Assembly (NCBI RefSeq): GCF_020524545.1
Contig: NZ_JAIVLG010000002.1
Span: forward strand, 248,001 to 312,000
Source: Microbacterium paraoxydans
Lineage (GTDB): Bacteria; Actinomycetota; Actinomycetes; Actinomycetales; Microbacteriaceae
Direction of reading: 5' to 3'
Length of the DNA stretch: 64,000 nt
The notes under the pieces are model-generated. The model was given only the letters and a program-made list of their open reading frames with translations. It was not told the origin of the DNA and did no database searches. Shown in pieces: positions 33,645 to 41,551 of this stretch; the stretch's first letter is position 1; every line of letters starts with the position of its first letter. Position numbers and translations under genes: made by a program.

Positions 33645-34732
33645 ACGGTCCTCCGATAGGGAAGGGAATGGATGCCACGAGCGGCCCCGCGCCGCCGCAG
33701 GGCGTCGACGAACACGAGCACTCGGGCGACGGCGTTGTACAGGTCCTCGGGGATCTCCTGGCCCAGATCGCACGCAGCGTGCAGGGCGCGCGCGAGCGAG
33801 ACCTCGCGCACCATCGGGACACCGGTCCGCGTCGCCTCGTCGCGGATGCGCTCCGCGACGACGCCGCTTCCCTTCGCGACGACCTTGGGCGCAGCGCGTC
33901 CGACCTCGTACCGGAGCGCGACGGCGACGTGCGTGGGGTTGACGAGGACCACATCGGATCCCGCGACCGCGGAGATCATGCGGTTCCGGCTGATGGCCAG
34001 CTGTCGGGAGCGGCGTTGCTGACGGATCAGGGGGTCGCCCTCGGAGTTCTTGTTCTCGTCGCGCACCTCGCGTTTGGTCATGCGAGTGTGCTTGCGGTTG
34101 CGTCGCATCACGACGAACATGTCGATCGCGGCCAGCACCAGCCCGACCGCGATGGCGGTCTGCAGCAGGGCCGCCGTTCCTTCGCTCGCGGTGCCGAGCA
34201 GGCGTGAGATCGAGTGGGCGCCGCTGGCGGTCAGCACGGGCATCAGGCTCGCGACCACGAGCCACAGGGCGATGCCGATGGCCGCGGTCTTCATCAGGGC
34301 TTTCGCACCCTCCCAGAGAGCCTGCATGCCGAACACGCGGCGGATCCCGGTGACGACGTTGAACTGTTCGAAGCGTCCGGTCAGCGGCTTCAGGTGCACC
34401 CCGCCCTGGATCACCGCGCCGATCAGCGTGACGATCGCGACGGCGGCCAGCATCACGGCGATCGTCGGCAGCACGGATGCGAGGCCACGCTCGAGTGCCG
34501 CGAGCGCTGCGTCCGGCGTCGGAGCGTCGACCAGGGACGTCAGCGTGAGCAGCTGCTCGGTGCCGGCCGATGCCCCGAGGGCGATGGCGGCCGGCATGGT
34601 GACGGCGGCGGCGCCGATGCCCAGCCACGCGGTGAGATCCTGGCTGCGCGAGAGACGCCCCTTCTTGCGAGCCTCGCTGAGATGCTTGTCGGTCGCCTTC
34701 TCGCTGCGCTCGCCGCTGTCCGTGCCGCTCAC
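33641..34732 (-). CDS. flhB: Flagellar export specificity switch FlhB
   Basis: The 363-residue protein starts with the charged SEKATDKHLSEARKKGRLSRSQDL and has four membrane segments. The self-cleaving NPTH motif lies at residues 265-268 in VLVNPTHVAVALRY. Cleavage between Asn and Pro switches export from rod/hook to filament substrates, in response to FliK. The GTG at 34732 overlaps the fliR stop as GTGA; in-frame sequence upstream belongs to fliR. A basic tail follows the FlhB-C domain. Confidence 0.95.
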   Translation of the reverse strand: MSGTDSGERSEKATDKHLSEARKKGRLSRSQDLTAWLGIGAAAVTMPAAIALGASAGTEQLLTLTSLVDAPTPDAALAALERGLASVLPTIAVMLAAVAIVTLIGAVIQGGVHLKPLTGRFEQFNVVTGIRRVFGMQALWEGAKALMKTAAIGIALWLVVASLMPVLTASGAHSISRLLGTASEGTAALLQTAIAVGLVLAAIDMFVVMRRNRKHTRMTKREVRDENKNSEGDPLIRQQRRSRQLAISRNRMISAVAGSDVVLVNPTHVAVALRYEVGRAAPKVVAKGSGVVAERIRDEATRTGVPMVREVSLARALHAACDLGQEIPEDLYNAVARVLVFVDALRRRGAARGIHSLPYRRTV

Positions 34733-35490
34733 TCCTGCACCCCCTGCATCATCTTGAGGGCCTGGACGGCGAGGGCATCCACGATCCCGGGCAGGACTGC
34801 ATACACCGCTCCGGCCAGCAGGAGCGTCAACAGGATCTTCACCGGGAAGCCCATCGCGAAAGCGTTCAGGGCGGGCGCCACGCGCGTGATCAGGCCCAGC
34901 CCGACGTCGGCGAGGAAGAGCACGAGGACGAGCGGTCCGGCGATCTGCACGGCCGCGAGCACCATCTGCGAGACGCCGTCGACCAGGAGCTCGGCGGGAC
35001 CGGCGACCTCGAACACCCCGTCGATCGGAACGGCGTCGAAACTGCGCGCGAGCCCGGCGAGGATCAGCTGATAGCCGCCGGAGGCGAACAGCAGCGTCAG
35101 CGCGGTCAGGTGGAACAGGCGCGTGAACTGGGCGCCGTTCACGAGGGAGTGCGGGTCGAAGGCCTGGGCGAGCTGGAATCCGCCGAACACGTCGATCAGG
35201 CTGCCGGCGGCCTGGAGTGCCGAGAAGCACAGCAGCACCAGGAAGCCCAGGAGCGCGCCGGTGAGCAGTTGCAGCACCAGCGCGCCGAGGAAGGGGCCGG
35301 TGTCGAGGTTCTCGTACCCGGGTGAGACCGCCGTGCCCACGGCGAGCGAAAGGCCGATCGCGAGCATCGCCTTCACACGCACCGGGATCGCTCCGTAGGA
35401 GAAGGGCGGGGCGATCATGATGAACGCGGTGATGCGGACCGCGGCGAGCATCGTCGCCTCCAGCCATGCGAAATCGATGGGGATGAACAC
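34729..35490 (-). CDS. fliR: Flagellar export gate protein FliR
   Basis: The 253-residue, highly hydrophobic protein has about six membrane segments. Typical FliR features include ALVLQLLTGALLGFLVLLCFSALQAAGSLIDVFGGFQLAQAFDP and LTLLFASGGYQLILAGLARSFDAVPI. Together with FliP and FliQ it forms the helical core of the export channel. The GTG start lies four bases after the fliQ stop, and the stop overlaps flhB. Confidence 0.93.
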   Translation of the reverse strand: MFIPIDFAWLEATMLAAVRITAFIMIAPPFSYGAIPVRVKAMLAIGLSLAVGTAVSPGYENLDTGPFLGALVLQLLTGALLGFLVLLCFSALQAAGSLIDVFGGFQLAQAFDPHSLVNGAQFTRLFHLTALTLLFASGGYQLILAGLARSFDAVPIDGVFEVAGPAELLVDGVSQMVLAAVQIAGPLVLVLFLADVGLGLITRVAPALNAFAMGFPVKILLTLLLAGAVYAVLPGIVDALAVQALKMMQGVQE

Positions 35491-35494
35491 CGCG

Positions 35495-35767
35495 TCATCC
35501 GCTCAGGAGCGAGGGGATGCGGGCGAACATCTCGGTGGTGAAGGCGATCATCTCCGCGATCATCCAGTTCCCGGCGATCAGCAGGGCTATCCCGACCGCC
35601 ACGATCTTCGGCACGAACGACAGCGTCACCTCCTGCACCTGGGTGATGGATTGCAGGAGCGAGATCGCGAAACCCACCACGAGGGCGGTCACCAGCACCG
35701 GAGCAGCGAGCTTCGCGGCGATGATCAGCCCCTGGGTGCCGATGTCGATCACGGCTTCGGGGCTCAT
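35495..35767 (-). CDS. fliQ: Flagellar export gate protein FliQ
   Basis: The 90-residue protein has two membrane segments (LVTALVVGFAISLLQSITQVQE and PKIVAVGIALLIAGNWMIAEMIAF). The SLLQSITQVQEVTLSFVPK block is diagnostic for FliQ/SctS. It is a small subunit of the FliPQR pore. The ATG overlaps the fliP stop as ATGA. Longer in-frame readings upstream are fliP in another frame. Confidence 0.94.
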   Translation of the reverse strand: MSPEAVIDIGTQGLIIAAKLAAPVLVTALVVGFAISLLQSITQVQEVTLSFVPKIVAVGIALLIAGNWMIAEMIAFTTEMFARIPSLLSG

Positions 35768-36579
35768 CCGACACCTCCGTAGCTCTCCAGGAGGGCGCGG
35801 ATGATGAGCCCCCACCCGTCGACCAGGATGAACAGCAGGATCTTGAACGGCAGCGAGATCATGACGGGCGGCAGCATCATCATGCCCATCGACATCAACG
35901 CCGCGGCGACGACGAGGTCGATCACGAGGAACGGTACGAAGATGACGAAGCCGATGATGAACGCGGCGCGCAGCTCGGAGATCATGAATGCCGGGATGAG
36001 CGTGTACATCGGCACGCTCGTCGGGTCCTCGGGATTGGGCTGACCCGCCATCCGGGTCATGAGGGCGAGGTCCTCTTCGCGCGTGAACCGCAGCATCCAC
36101 TCCTGCAGCGGCAGCTGGCCGACGTCGATGGCCTGGGTGAACGTGAACGTGCCGTCTATGTACGGCTGCACGGCGACGGCGTTGATCTCGGTCAGCACCG
36201 GCCACATGATGAACAGCGACAGGAACAGGGACAGCCCGGCCAGCACCTGGTTCGGGGGGATGGTGGGCAGGGACAGGGCGTTGCGTGTCATCGCGAGCAC
36301 GACGAAGATCTTGGTGAACGACGACATCATCAACAGCAGGGCGGGCGCCACCGAGAGCAGCGTGATGCCGAGCAGCGTCAGGATCGAACCCGAGGGCGAA
36401 CCGTCGACACCGTTGATGTCGATCGTGACGCCGTCGCCCGGATCGTCGGGTGTCACGGCCGCGTGCGCCGGGGAGCCGGTGGCCAGCGTCAGCACGACCA
36501 CCACGGCGAAGGCGGCGGCGACGAGCAGCGCGACTCGTCGCAGCGCGCGGCCGTCGGCGGTCCCACCGGGCATGCTCAT
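35764..36579 (-). CDS. fliP: Flagellar export gate protein FliP
   Basis: The 271-residue protein has a cleavable signal-like N-terminus (LRRVALLVAAAFAVVVVLTLATGSPAHAAV). Four membrane helices follow, with the FliP signatures MMSSFTKIFVVLAMTRNALSLPTIPPNQVLAGLSLFLSLFIMWPV and FIIGFVIFVPFLVIDLVVAAALMSMGMMMLPPVMISLPFKILLFILVDGW. It is the main subunit of the export pore. The start ATG at 36579 overlaps the fliO stop as ATGA. Confidence 0.95.
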   Translation of the reverse strand: MSMPGGTADGRALRRVALLVAAAFAVVVVLTLATGSPAHAAVTPDDPGDGVTIDINGVDGSPSGSILTLLGITLLSVAPALLLMMSSFTKIFVVLAMTRNALSLPTIPPNQVLAGLSLFLSLFIMWPVLTEINAVAVQPYIDGTFTFTQAIDVGQLPLQEWMLRFTREEDLALMTRMAGQPNPEDPTSVPMYTLIPAFMISELRAAFIIGFVIFVPFLVIDLVVAAALMSMGMMMLPPVMISLPFKILLFILVDGWGLIIRALLESYGGVG

Positions 36580-37073
36580 CGTGTGCGCCGGATGGCCTCG
36601 GCGGTCTGCCGCCAGGTTTCGGGCGAGAGGATGGAGCCGCGAAGCGGATCGTTCCGATGGCGGATGCGCCGCTGCGGCACCGGCTCCGTGGCCGCGGTCG
36701 TGCTCTCGGTCCGGGCGGTCGCGGCGAGGATGCGGTCGAACTCGGCGGCGTCGGAGGCTGCTTCCGACGTCGCGGCCGACCACGCCGGCGTTGCCGCGTC
36801 GTCGGGCACGGCTGCGGCCTTGACGGGCAGACGGTCGACCACGTTGACGCCGTGTTCGGTGACACCCAGCACGTAGCGGGCGTCTTCGGTCTGGACCACG
36901 ACGATCTGCGCCTTCGGCCCCACTCCCTGGCGGCCCAGCACCGTGATGGCCTCACCGTCGCGTCGCCGGGCGGCGGTGCGGGATACCCGACGCTGCAGGA
37001 ACCAGAGCAGCCCGAGCACCGCTGCGAGCGACAGCGCGACCCGCAGCGCGAGCAGGAGGTCGTCCAGGGTCAG
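36576..37073 (-). CDS. fliO: Flagellar biosynthesis protein FliO
   Basis: FliO needs one N-terminal membrane helix followed by a cytoplasmic tail. The helix here is LLLALRVALSLAAVLGLLWFLQRRV. The first standard start codon, GTG 37019, falls in the middle of that helix. The frame is open back to a CTG at 37073 that overlaps the fliN stop as CTGA, like the ATGA/GTGA joints of the neighbouring genes. That start gives 165 residues and a complete helix. The tail has the short conserved strand pattern ITVLGRQGVGPKAQIVVVQTEDARYVLGVTEHGVNVVD. It assists assembly of FliP rings. Confidence 0.75.
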   Translation of the reverse strand: MTLDDLLLALRVALSLAAVLGLLWFLQRRVSRTAARRRDGEAITVLGRQGVGPKAQIVVVQTEDARYVLGVTEHGVNVVDRLPVKAAAVPDDAATPAWSAATSEAASDAAEFDRILAATARTESTTAATEPVPQRRIRHRNDPLRGSILSPETWRQTAEAIRRTR

Positions 37074-37729
37074 GCCTCGACGTTCTCGAGGATGCGGGTG
37101 ATCCGCACCGCGTAGTCCTGATCGACGACCACGACCTCGCCGTGCGCAATGATGCGGCCGTTGAGCTTGACGTCGGCGGGGGCACCGGCGGAGCGATCGA
37201 GTTCGACGACACGCCCCGGCTCGAGGTCGAGGACGTCGCGCACGGCCATCCTGGTGCGCCCGATCTCGACCGTCAGCTCCATCTCGACCCCGGCGATGCG
37301 GTGCAATCGGCGCGACGAGCTCGACGTACCGGCCGGAGTGCGCGTGACGATCACGGCGAGGCGCCCGATCGTCCGTTCGGTCCCGTCCTGCAGATCGAAG
37401 AGCTGGGCGGCGGGGTCCGCGAAGAGGGCGGAGGCGTCGCCGATGGTGGCGTCACCGAGCGCGCCGGCACCCAGCGCGCTGGCCGCGGCCTCGAGGGCAT
37501 CGCGCAGTCGTTCGGTCAGAGGGGCACCGCCGAGACCGTCGACTAGGGCCTCGGAATCGAGCAGCTGCACCGCCAGCTGCGCGCTCGCCTCACCGACGAA
37601 CTGCACGATCACGGCATCGCCGGTATCGCCCGACACCTGGGAGGCACGCGCGGAGGTCGCGGTGGCGGTCGGCAGTTTCGCCGCGAACGCGGCAGCGACG
37701 GCGGACTCATAGGTGGTGGTGCTGGTCAC
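37070..37729 (-). CDS. fliN: Flagellar switch protein FliN
   Basis: The 219-residue protein has a conserved C-terminal SpoA domain, MELTVEIGRTRMAVRDVLDLEPGRVVELDRSAGAPADVKLNGRIIAHGEVVVVDQDYAVRITRIL. This forms the bottom of the C-ring. About 130 extra N-terminal residues (AVIVQFVGEASAQLAVQL) resemble the FliY/CheC-related extension and make it longer than the 100-140 residues of short FliN proteins. No clear CheC phosphatase residues are seen. The GTG has GAGGAG five bases upstream and overlaps the fliM stop. Confidence 0.92.
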   Translation of the reverse strand: MTSTTTYESAVAAAFAAKLPTATATSARASQVSGDTGDAVIVQFVGEASAQLAVQLLDSEALVDGLGGAPLTERLRDALEAAASALGAGALGDATIGDASALFADPAAQLFDLQDGTERTIGRLAVIVTRTPAGTSSSSRRLHRIAGVEMELTVEIGRTRMAVRDVLDLEPGRVVELDRSAGAPADVKLNGRIIAHGEVVVVDQDYAVRITRILENVEA

Positions 37730-38658
37730 GCGGGCTCCTCGGCGATGGCGGGATCGGGGGCGGTGGTGGCGACGACGCAGGCCAAGCGCGCTCCGGCGCT
37801 GCCGACGGCCGCAGTGGCGACGGTCTGATCGCCCACGGCGAGGATCATCGGCCGGTCCGCGGAGTGCGGGAAGGAGACGATGTCTCCGACGGCGAGATCG
37901 AGCACGTCGCGGGGAAGCACGGCGCGGGGTGCGAGCCTGAGTGCCACGTCGACGGGGGAGACCTCGACCTGACGGCGGACCATTCCCGGCGCCGCCGACC
38001 GGTCTGCATCCGAGGTGCGCACCGTGAAGCCGGCGAGGACCGAGGCGGGCAGCATGACGCTCGCCGGGACGGCCCGGCCGGCCAATCGCATCGAGAACCG
38101 CGCGACGATCACCGGTTCCCCCGAGGCCGCGACCTGCGCGAACTGGGAGCTGTACTGAATCCCGCTCACCGTGATCCCGGCGGGCAGCAGCCCGTCCAGG
38201 GCGCCGGTGAGGTGATCGAGAGCATCGACGATCAGGGAGCGGATCAGCGCCTGCTCGATCGGGGTGAACGTGCGGTCTTCCGAGGTGTGGGACGAGCGCC
38301 CGCCGACCATCTGCACGATCCAGGTGGTGGCGGCGGAGGTCGGCAGCTGCACGATGAGGCGTTCGTCCGAGTCGGGCAGCGCGCACACGATCAGGGTGGT
38401 CGTCGTCGGGAGCGACTGCGCGTACTCGCCGTACGTCAGCATGCCGACATGCTCGACGGCGATGGTGGCGCGGACGTGGATCTTCGCCGACAGCTGGGTC
38501 GACCACTGCCGGGAGAACGTCTCGAAGGCCAGTTCCAGGGTGCGGGTGTGCTCGCGCGAGAGGGTCGCCGAACGGCCGAAGTCGTACACCTCGACTTCGG
38601 CGGCCTTCGTCGCCGTCGCTGCGCGCGCTTCGGAGCGCACGCTGTCCTGGATCACCAC
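37726..38658 (-). CDS. fliM: Flagellar switch protein FliM
   Basis: The 310-residue protein has the FliM middle domain, with VYDFGRSATLSREHTRTLELAFETFSRQWSTQLS and LTYGEYAQSLPTTTTLIV. The C-terminal SpoA part is PRAVLPRDVLDLAVGDIVSFPH. It is the C-ring component that binds phosphorylated CheY; the short N-terminal segment before VYDFGRS would carry that site. The GTG lies only eight bases after a sigma-28-like -10 box, so the gene can be transcribed independently and nearly without a leader. Confidence 0.92.
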   Translation of the reverse strand: MVIQDSVRSEARAATATKAAEVEVYDFGRSATLSREHTRTLELAFETFSRQWSTQLSAKIHVRATIAVEHVGMLTYGEYAQSLPTTTTLIVCALPDSDERLIVQLPTSAATTWIVQMVGGRSSHTSEDRTFTPIEQALIRSLIVDALDHLTGALDGLLPAGITVSGIQYSSQFAQVAASGEPVIVARFSMRLAGRAVPASVMLPASVLAGFTVRTSDADRSAAPGMVRRQVEVSPVDVALRLAPRAVLPRDVLDLAVGDIVSFPHSADRPMILAVGDQTVATAAVGSAGARLACVVATTAPDPAIAEEPA

Positions 38659-38666
38659 GAACCCGA

Positions 38667-38693
38667 CTATCGGGCGGTGATCTGCGTGCGTTA
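38667..38693 (-). promoter_or_regulatory. Sigma-28-type promoter of fliM
   Basis: On the minus strand the sequence reads TAAC, 15 bases, CCCGATAG. This matches the FliA consensus layout (TAAA-N15-GCCGATAA) except for the final A of the -35 box and two positions of the -10 box. It lies in the 48-base gap after motB. Confidence 0.65.
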
Positions 38694-38706
38694 GGAGAGG
38701 ACGAGG

Positions 38707-39516
38707 TCAGGAGGACGGCTGCGCCGCCTGCGCTTCGGGCAGGAGGGCACGCACCTCCTCGTTCGCATCGGACAGGACGACGATGTCGACCCGTCTGTTC
38801 TGGGCCAGTGCTTCGCTGCTGTTGCCGGCGGCGACCGGGCGGGTATCACCGAACCCGACCGACTTCAGATGGCTCGGCGGCAGCCCCGACGACTCGACCA
38901 GATGCCGCAGAACCTGGGTGGATCGTCCGGCCGACAGCTCCCAGTTCGTGGGGTAGGGGGCCACGGAGCCGCGGACATCGGCATGGCCCTCGACCGAGAT
39001 CTCGTTCGGTGCGGTGACCAGCACCGAGCCGAGCGCGTCGAGGACCAGTACGGCCGTCGGGCTGAGCGCGGTGCTGTTCGTGGTGAAGAAGGTCTCCGCG
39101 CTGACGAGGCCGATCGTGAGTCCGCGCTCGTCGATCGTGAAGGTGACGTCTGCTTCGAGGCCGTTGTCTGCGAGGACACGGCGCAGCCGCTCCCGGAGCG
39201 CGGAGAGCTCGCTGAACTCCGTCTGCGCGGCGGCCAGGTCGACATCGGCGAAATCGTCGCCGTCCTCGTCGACCAGTTCCGGCGGGACCACGACGCCCGT
39301 GACCGCATCGATGTCGTCGGACGGTTCCTGGCCGAACCCGGTCGCGAGGGAGGCGCTGAGGGCCTCGAACTTCTCCTGGTCGACGGTCGACATCGCGAAC
39401 AGCACGATGAACATGCACATGAGCACGGTGACCATGTCGAGATACGAGGCCATCCAGCGCTCGTCCGGTCCGCTGTGCTCCTCCTGCGGCACCCGCCGGC
39501 GGGCGCGCACGCTCAT
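38707..39516 (-). CDS. motB: Flagellar motor stator protein MotB
   Basis: The 269-residue protein has one membrane helix, DMVTVLMCMFIVLFAMSTV, with the proton-carrying Asp27 at its start. A linker follows, then an OmpA-like peptidoglycan-binding domain (NEISVEGHADVRGSVAPYPTNWELSAGRSTQVLRHLVE, later FGDTRPVAAGNSSEALAQNRRVDIVVL). It anchors the stator to the wall. The start overlaps the motA stop by four bases. A sigma-28-type promoter for fliM follows its stop. Confidence 0.95.
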   Translation of the reverse strand: MSVRARRRVPQEEHSGPDERWMASYLDMVTVLMCMFIVLFAMSTVDQEKFEALSASLATGFGQEPSDDIDAVTGVVVPPELVDEDGDDFADVDLAAAQTEFSELSALRERLRRVLADNGLEADVTFTIDERGLTIGLVSAETFFTTNSTALSPTAVLVLDALGSVLVTAPNEISVEGHADVRGSVAPYPTNWELSAGRSTQVLRHLVESSGLPPSHLKSVGFGDTRPVAAGNSSEALAQNRRVDIVVLSDANEEVRALLPEAQAAQPSS

Positions 39517-40325
39517 GGCGAGGGCTCCGTCTCCTCTGCGGCGCGCGTGCGGGTGCGCGACCGAGCCGATCGCGCCGAGGGGCGCTCGGCGACGAGTGCG
39601 CGCAGGCGTTCCCCGACGAACTGCGGCGGAGCGCCGGCCTGGATCGCGAGCATCCCCTCCATCAGGACGGTCATGCGCTCCAGCTCGAGCTCACCGAGTC
39701 GCTGGAGTCGTCCGCCGATGGGGAGCCAGATGAAGTTCGCGGACAGCAGGCCCCACAGCGTCGCCACGAATGCGGCTGCGATCATCGGGCCGAGCGTGTC
39801 CGGCTTGTCGAGCTTCTCGAGCACGTGGGTCAGCGAGACGACGGTGCCGATGATGCCGACGGTCGGCGCGAAGCCACCGAGGGTCATGTAGAAACGCGAG
39901 GCGGTGCGGTTGCGGGCGGCGGTCGAGGTGAGTTCGTCCTCCAGCAGGGTCCGCAGGTCTTCGGCATCCGTGCCGTCGGCGATGCTCTGCAGTGCCTGGC
40001 GGAGGAAGGGATCCTTCTCCTCGTCCAGCCCCTGTTCGAGGGCGAGCAGCCCTTCCGCGCGTGCCTTCTCGGCGTATCCGATGACCGTGTCGATCGTGCT
40101 CGCGGCGGTTCGACGCTCGCCGCGGAAGGCGCGGGGGAGGGACTTGAGCGCGTGCAGGGCGTCACGCAGGGTGCCGCTGGCGAGACCGACCGCGATCGTC
40201 GCCCCGAACACGAGCACCATGGGGGCCGGCAGCAGCAGGGAGCCGACGGTCGCGCCCTCGATGTTGATCATGGCGACCAGGGCGCCGAAGGCGAGGACCA
40301 GTCCGAGGATGAGCGACGGATCCAT
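39513..40325 (-). CDS. motA: Flagellar motor stator protein MotA
   Basis: The 270-residue protein has four membrane segments, with the MotA/ExbB-like pair FYMTLGGFAPTVGIIGTVVSLTHVLEKLD and AAAFVATLWGLLSANFIWLPIGGRL near the C-terminus. The cytoplasmic loop (about 70-150) contains the charged residues that contact FliG. It forms the proton channel with MotB. The ATG overlaps the flbD stop as TGATG. Confidence 0.95.
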   Translation of the reverse strand: MDPSLILGLVLAFGALVAMINIEGATVGSLLLPAPMVLVFGATIAVGLASGTLRDALHALKSLPRAFRGERRTAASTIDTVIGYAEKARAEGLLALEQGLDEEKDPFLRQALQSIADGTDAEDLRTLLEDELTSTAARNRTASRFYMTLGGFAPTVGIIGTVVSLTHVLEKLDKPDTLGPMIAAAFVATLWGLLSANFIWLPIGGRLQRLGELELERMTVLMEGMLAIQAGAPPQFVGERLRALVAERPSARSARSRTRTRAAEETEPSP

Positions 40326-40576
40326 CAGAGCTCCGCCTCGGTGGGGGCGTCGACGGCGGGCGTCTTCGCATCCGCGGCGATCATGGCCGCGGCTGTCGCG
40401 AGCACTCGGGCACGGAACCGGGCGATCTGAGCGATCACGTCGTCCATCGTCTCGGTGACGACGAAGGTCGCCCCGTCGACCATGATGAGCGTCGTGTCCG
40501 GCGTGGCCTGGACACGTTCGATCAGGTCGGGATTCACCGCGAACCGCGAACGGTTCAGGCGCGTGAGGACGATCAT
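40325..40576 (-). CDS. flbD: FlbD-family flagellar protein
   Basis: The 83-residue protein matches the FlbD family in MIVLTRLNRSRFAVNPDLIERVQATPDTTLIMVDGATFVVTETMDDVIAQIARFR. The family occurs beside motAB in Gram-positive flagellar loci, and its role is poorly known. The ATG at 40576 was preferred because the family starts MI-LTRLN and a GGATGGAG Shine-Dalgarno precedes it; an ATG three codons upstream has none. It is the first gene of the second flagellar operon. Confidence 0.88.
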   Translation of the reverse strand: MIVLTRLNRSRFAVNPDLIERVQATPDTTLIMVDGATFVVTETMDDVIAQIARFRARVLATAAAMIAADAKTPAVDAPTEAEL

Positions 40577-40598
40577 GGGCTCCATCCTGGAAAGATCC

Positions 40599-40622
40599 GT
40601 CCGCGTTCCAGGGAACGCGGAC
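40599..40622 (-). promoter_or_regulatory. Leader hairpin upstream of flbD
   Basis: An 11-bp perfect stem (GTCCGCGTTCC and complement) with a 2-base loop begins 22 bases before flbD. The predicted leader of about 70 bases carries five GGA triplets, one beside this loop and one in CCAGGATGG at the Shine-Dalgarno site. That arrangement would suit CsrA binding. Confidence 0.5.
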
Positions 40623-40653
40623 CCGACGGCCCGTCCTGGGCTGTCGGGGGTGA

Positions 40654-40680
40654 CTGTCGGACGGAGTGCGCCGGGCGTTA
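40654..40680 (-). promoter_or_regulatory. Sigma-28-type promoter of the flbD operon
   Basis: The minus strand reads TAAC, 15 bases, TCCGACAG. The -35 side is CTAACGC, as at flgB and fliM. The -10 side differs from GCCGATAG at two positions, so it may be the weakest of the three. Confidence 0.55.
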
Positions 40681-40722
40681 GCCGGGGAGGAGCCGCGACG
40701 TGTGCAGGTGTGCGCGCGCAGA

Positions 40723-40746
40723 CGGCGCGAAGGGCGTCGCGCGCCG
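40723..40746 (-). terminator. Possible terminator after the ABC permease gene
   Basis: A 7-bp GC-only stem (CGGCGCG and complement) with a 10-base loop lies just past the permease stop. There is no T-run, so confidence is limited. Confidence 0.35.
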
Positions 40747-40750
40747 CCGC

Positions 40751-41551
40751 TCAGCCGATCACGTCACGCCGCCGCAACGCCCCTGCGCTCCCCGCGATCA
40801 ACACGAGAGTCAGCACCCACAGGGCGATCGCCCCACTCGGGTTCAGCCCTTCTGCGAGCGGAGGCTGGTGGAAGGCCCAGGAGTAGGGGGAGACCGTCCG
40901 GAGCCACTCCGCCTCCTCGACCTGGTTCGCGATGGCGTTGAAGGCGTATCCCGCGACCGCGATCCCCGCCCCCGCCGCCACCGCCCACGAACGGCGACCG
41001 ACCAGAGCGCCCACGAAGAGCGCGGTGCTCCCCGCGAGCGCGGTGAGCCCGACGAAGACGACCGTGGCATCGACGATGTGGATCGGCGTGATGTCGAGTG
41101 CGGCGGAATCGTTGAGCAGCGCGACGACGACGCCTGCGAAGACACCCAACCAGGTGAGTCTGACCAGGATGGCGGCGGCGGACTCCAGCGCGTACCTCAC
41201 CCGCCCGACGCCGTGGGCGAGGTCGAGTTCGAGTCGGCCGGACTCCTCCGCGCCCGCGACGGCGCTCGCGCCCCAGGACGTGGCGGCGATGGTCAGCAGC
41301 AGGAAGCCGATGAGCCCGTAGAACGTGCCCTGTGCGTATCCCGCACCGGTGCCGATCTGGTCGTAGCCGAGCGCTCCCACCAGCTCCGGCGGGAGGCTGT
41401 CGATGATCTGCTGCATCTGGCCGTTGCCGCCGATGCTGGGGAAGAGCGGCAGGTACATGAACAGCACCGCGGCGACGCCGATCGTCCAGCCCAGGGTTCC
41501 GCGCCAGCCTTCGCGCAGCGAACGCCGGAAGACGGGGAGCACGTCACGCAT
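40751..41551 (-). CDS. ABC exporter permease (left module)
   Basis: The 266-residue protein has six predicted membrane segments, a long outside loop after the first (PSIGGNGQMQQIIDSLPPELVGALGYDQ), and the membrane entry GFLLLTIAATSWGASAVAGAEESGRLELDLAHGV. The EESGRLE-type segment is common to ABC-2 drug-exporter permeases. The ATG at 41551 overlaps the ATPase gene by eight bases and has AGGAAGGTGG upstream. It works with the ATPase encoded immediately before it; the substrate is unknown. Confidence 0.83.
   Translation of the reverse strand: MRDVLPVFRRSLREGWRGTLGWTIGVAAVLFMYLPLFPSIGGNGQMQQIIDSLPPELVGALGYDQIGTGAGYAQGTFYGLIGFLLLTIAATSWGASAVAGAEESGRLELDLAHGVGRVRYALESAAAILVRLTWLGVFAGVVVALLNDSAALDITPIHIVDATVVFVGLTALAGSTALFVGALVGRRSWAVAAGAGIAVAGYAFNAIANQVEEAEWLRTVSPYSWAFHQPPLAEGLNPSGAIALWVLTLVLIAGSAGALRRRDVIG

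Noticed and set aside
31578..34628. A 1016-residue reading of flhA extended upstream
   Set aside because: Only the part from ATG 33644 resembles FlhA; the extension is flhB read in another frame, with Arg-rich noise.
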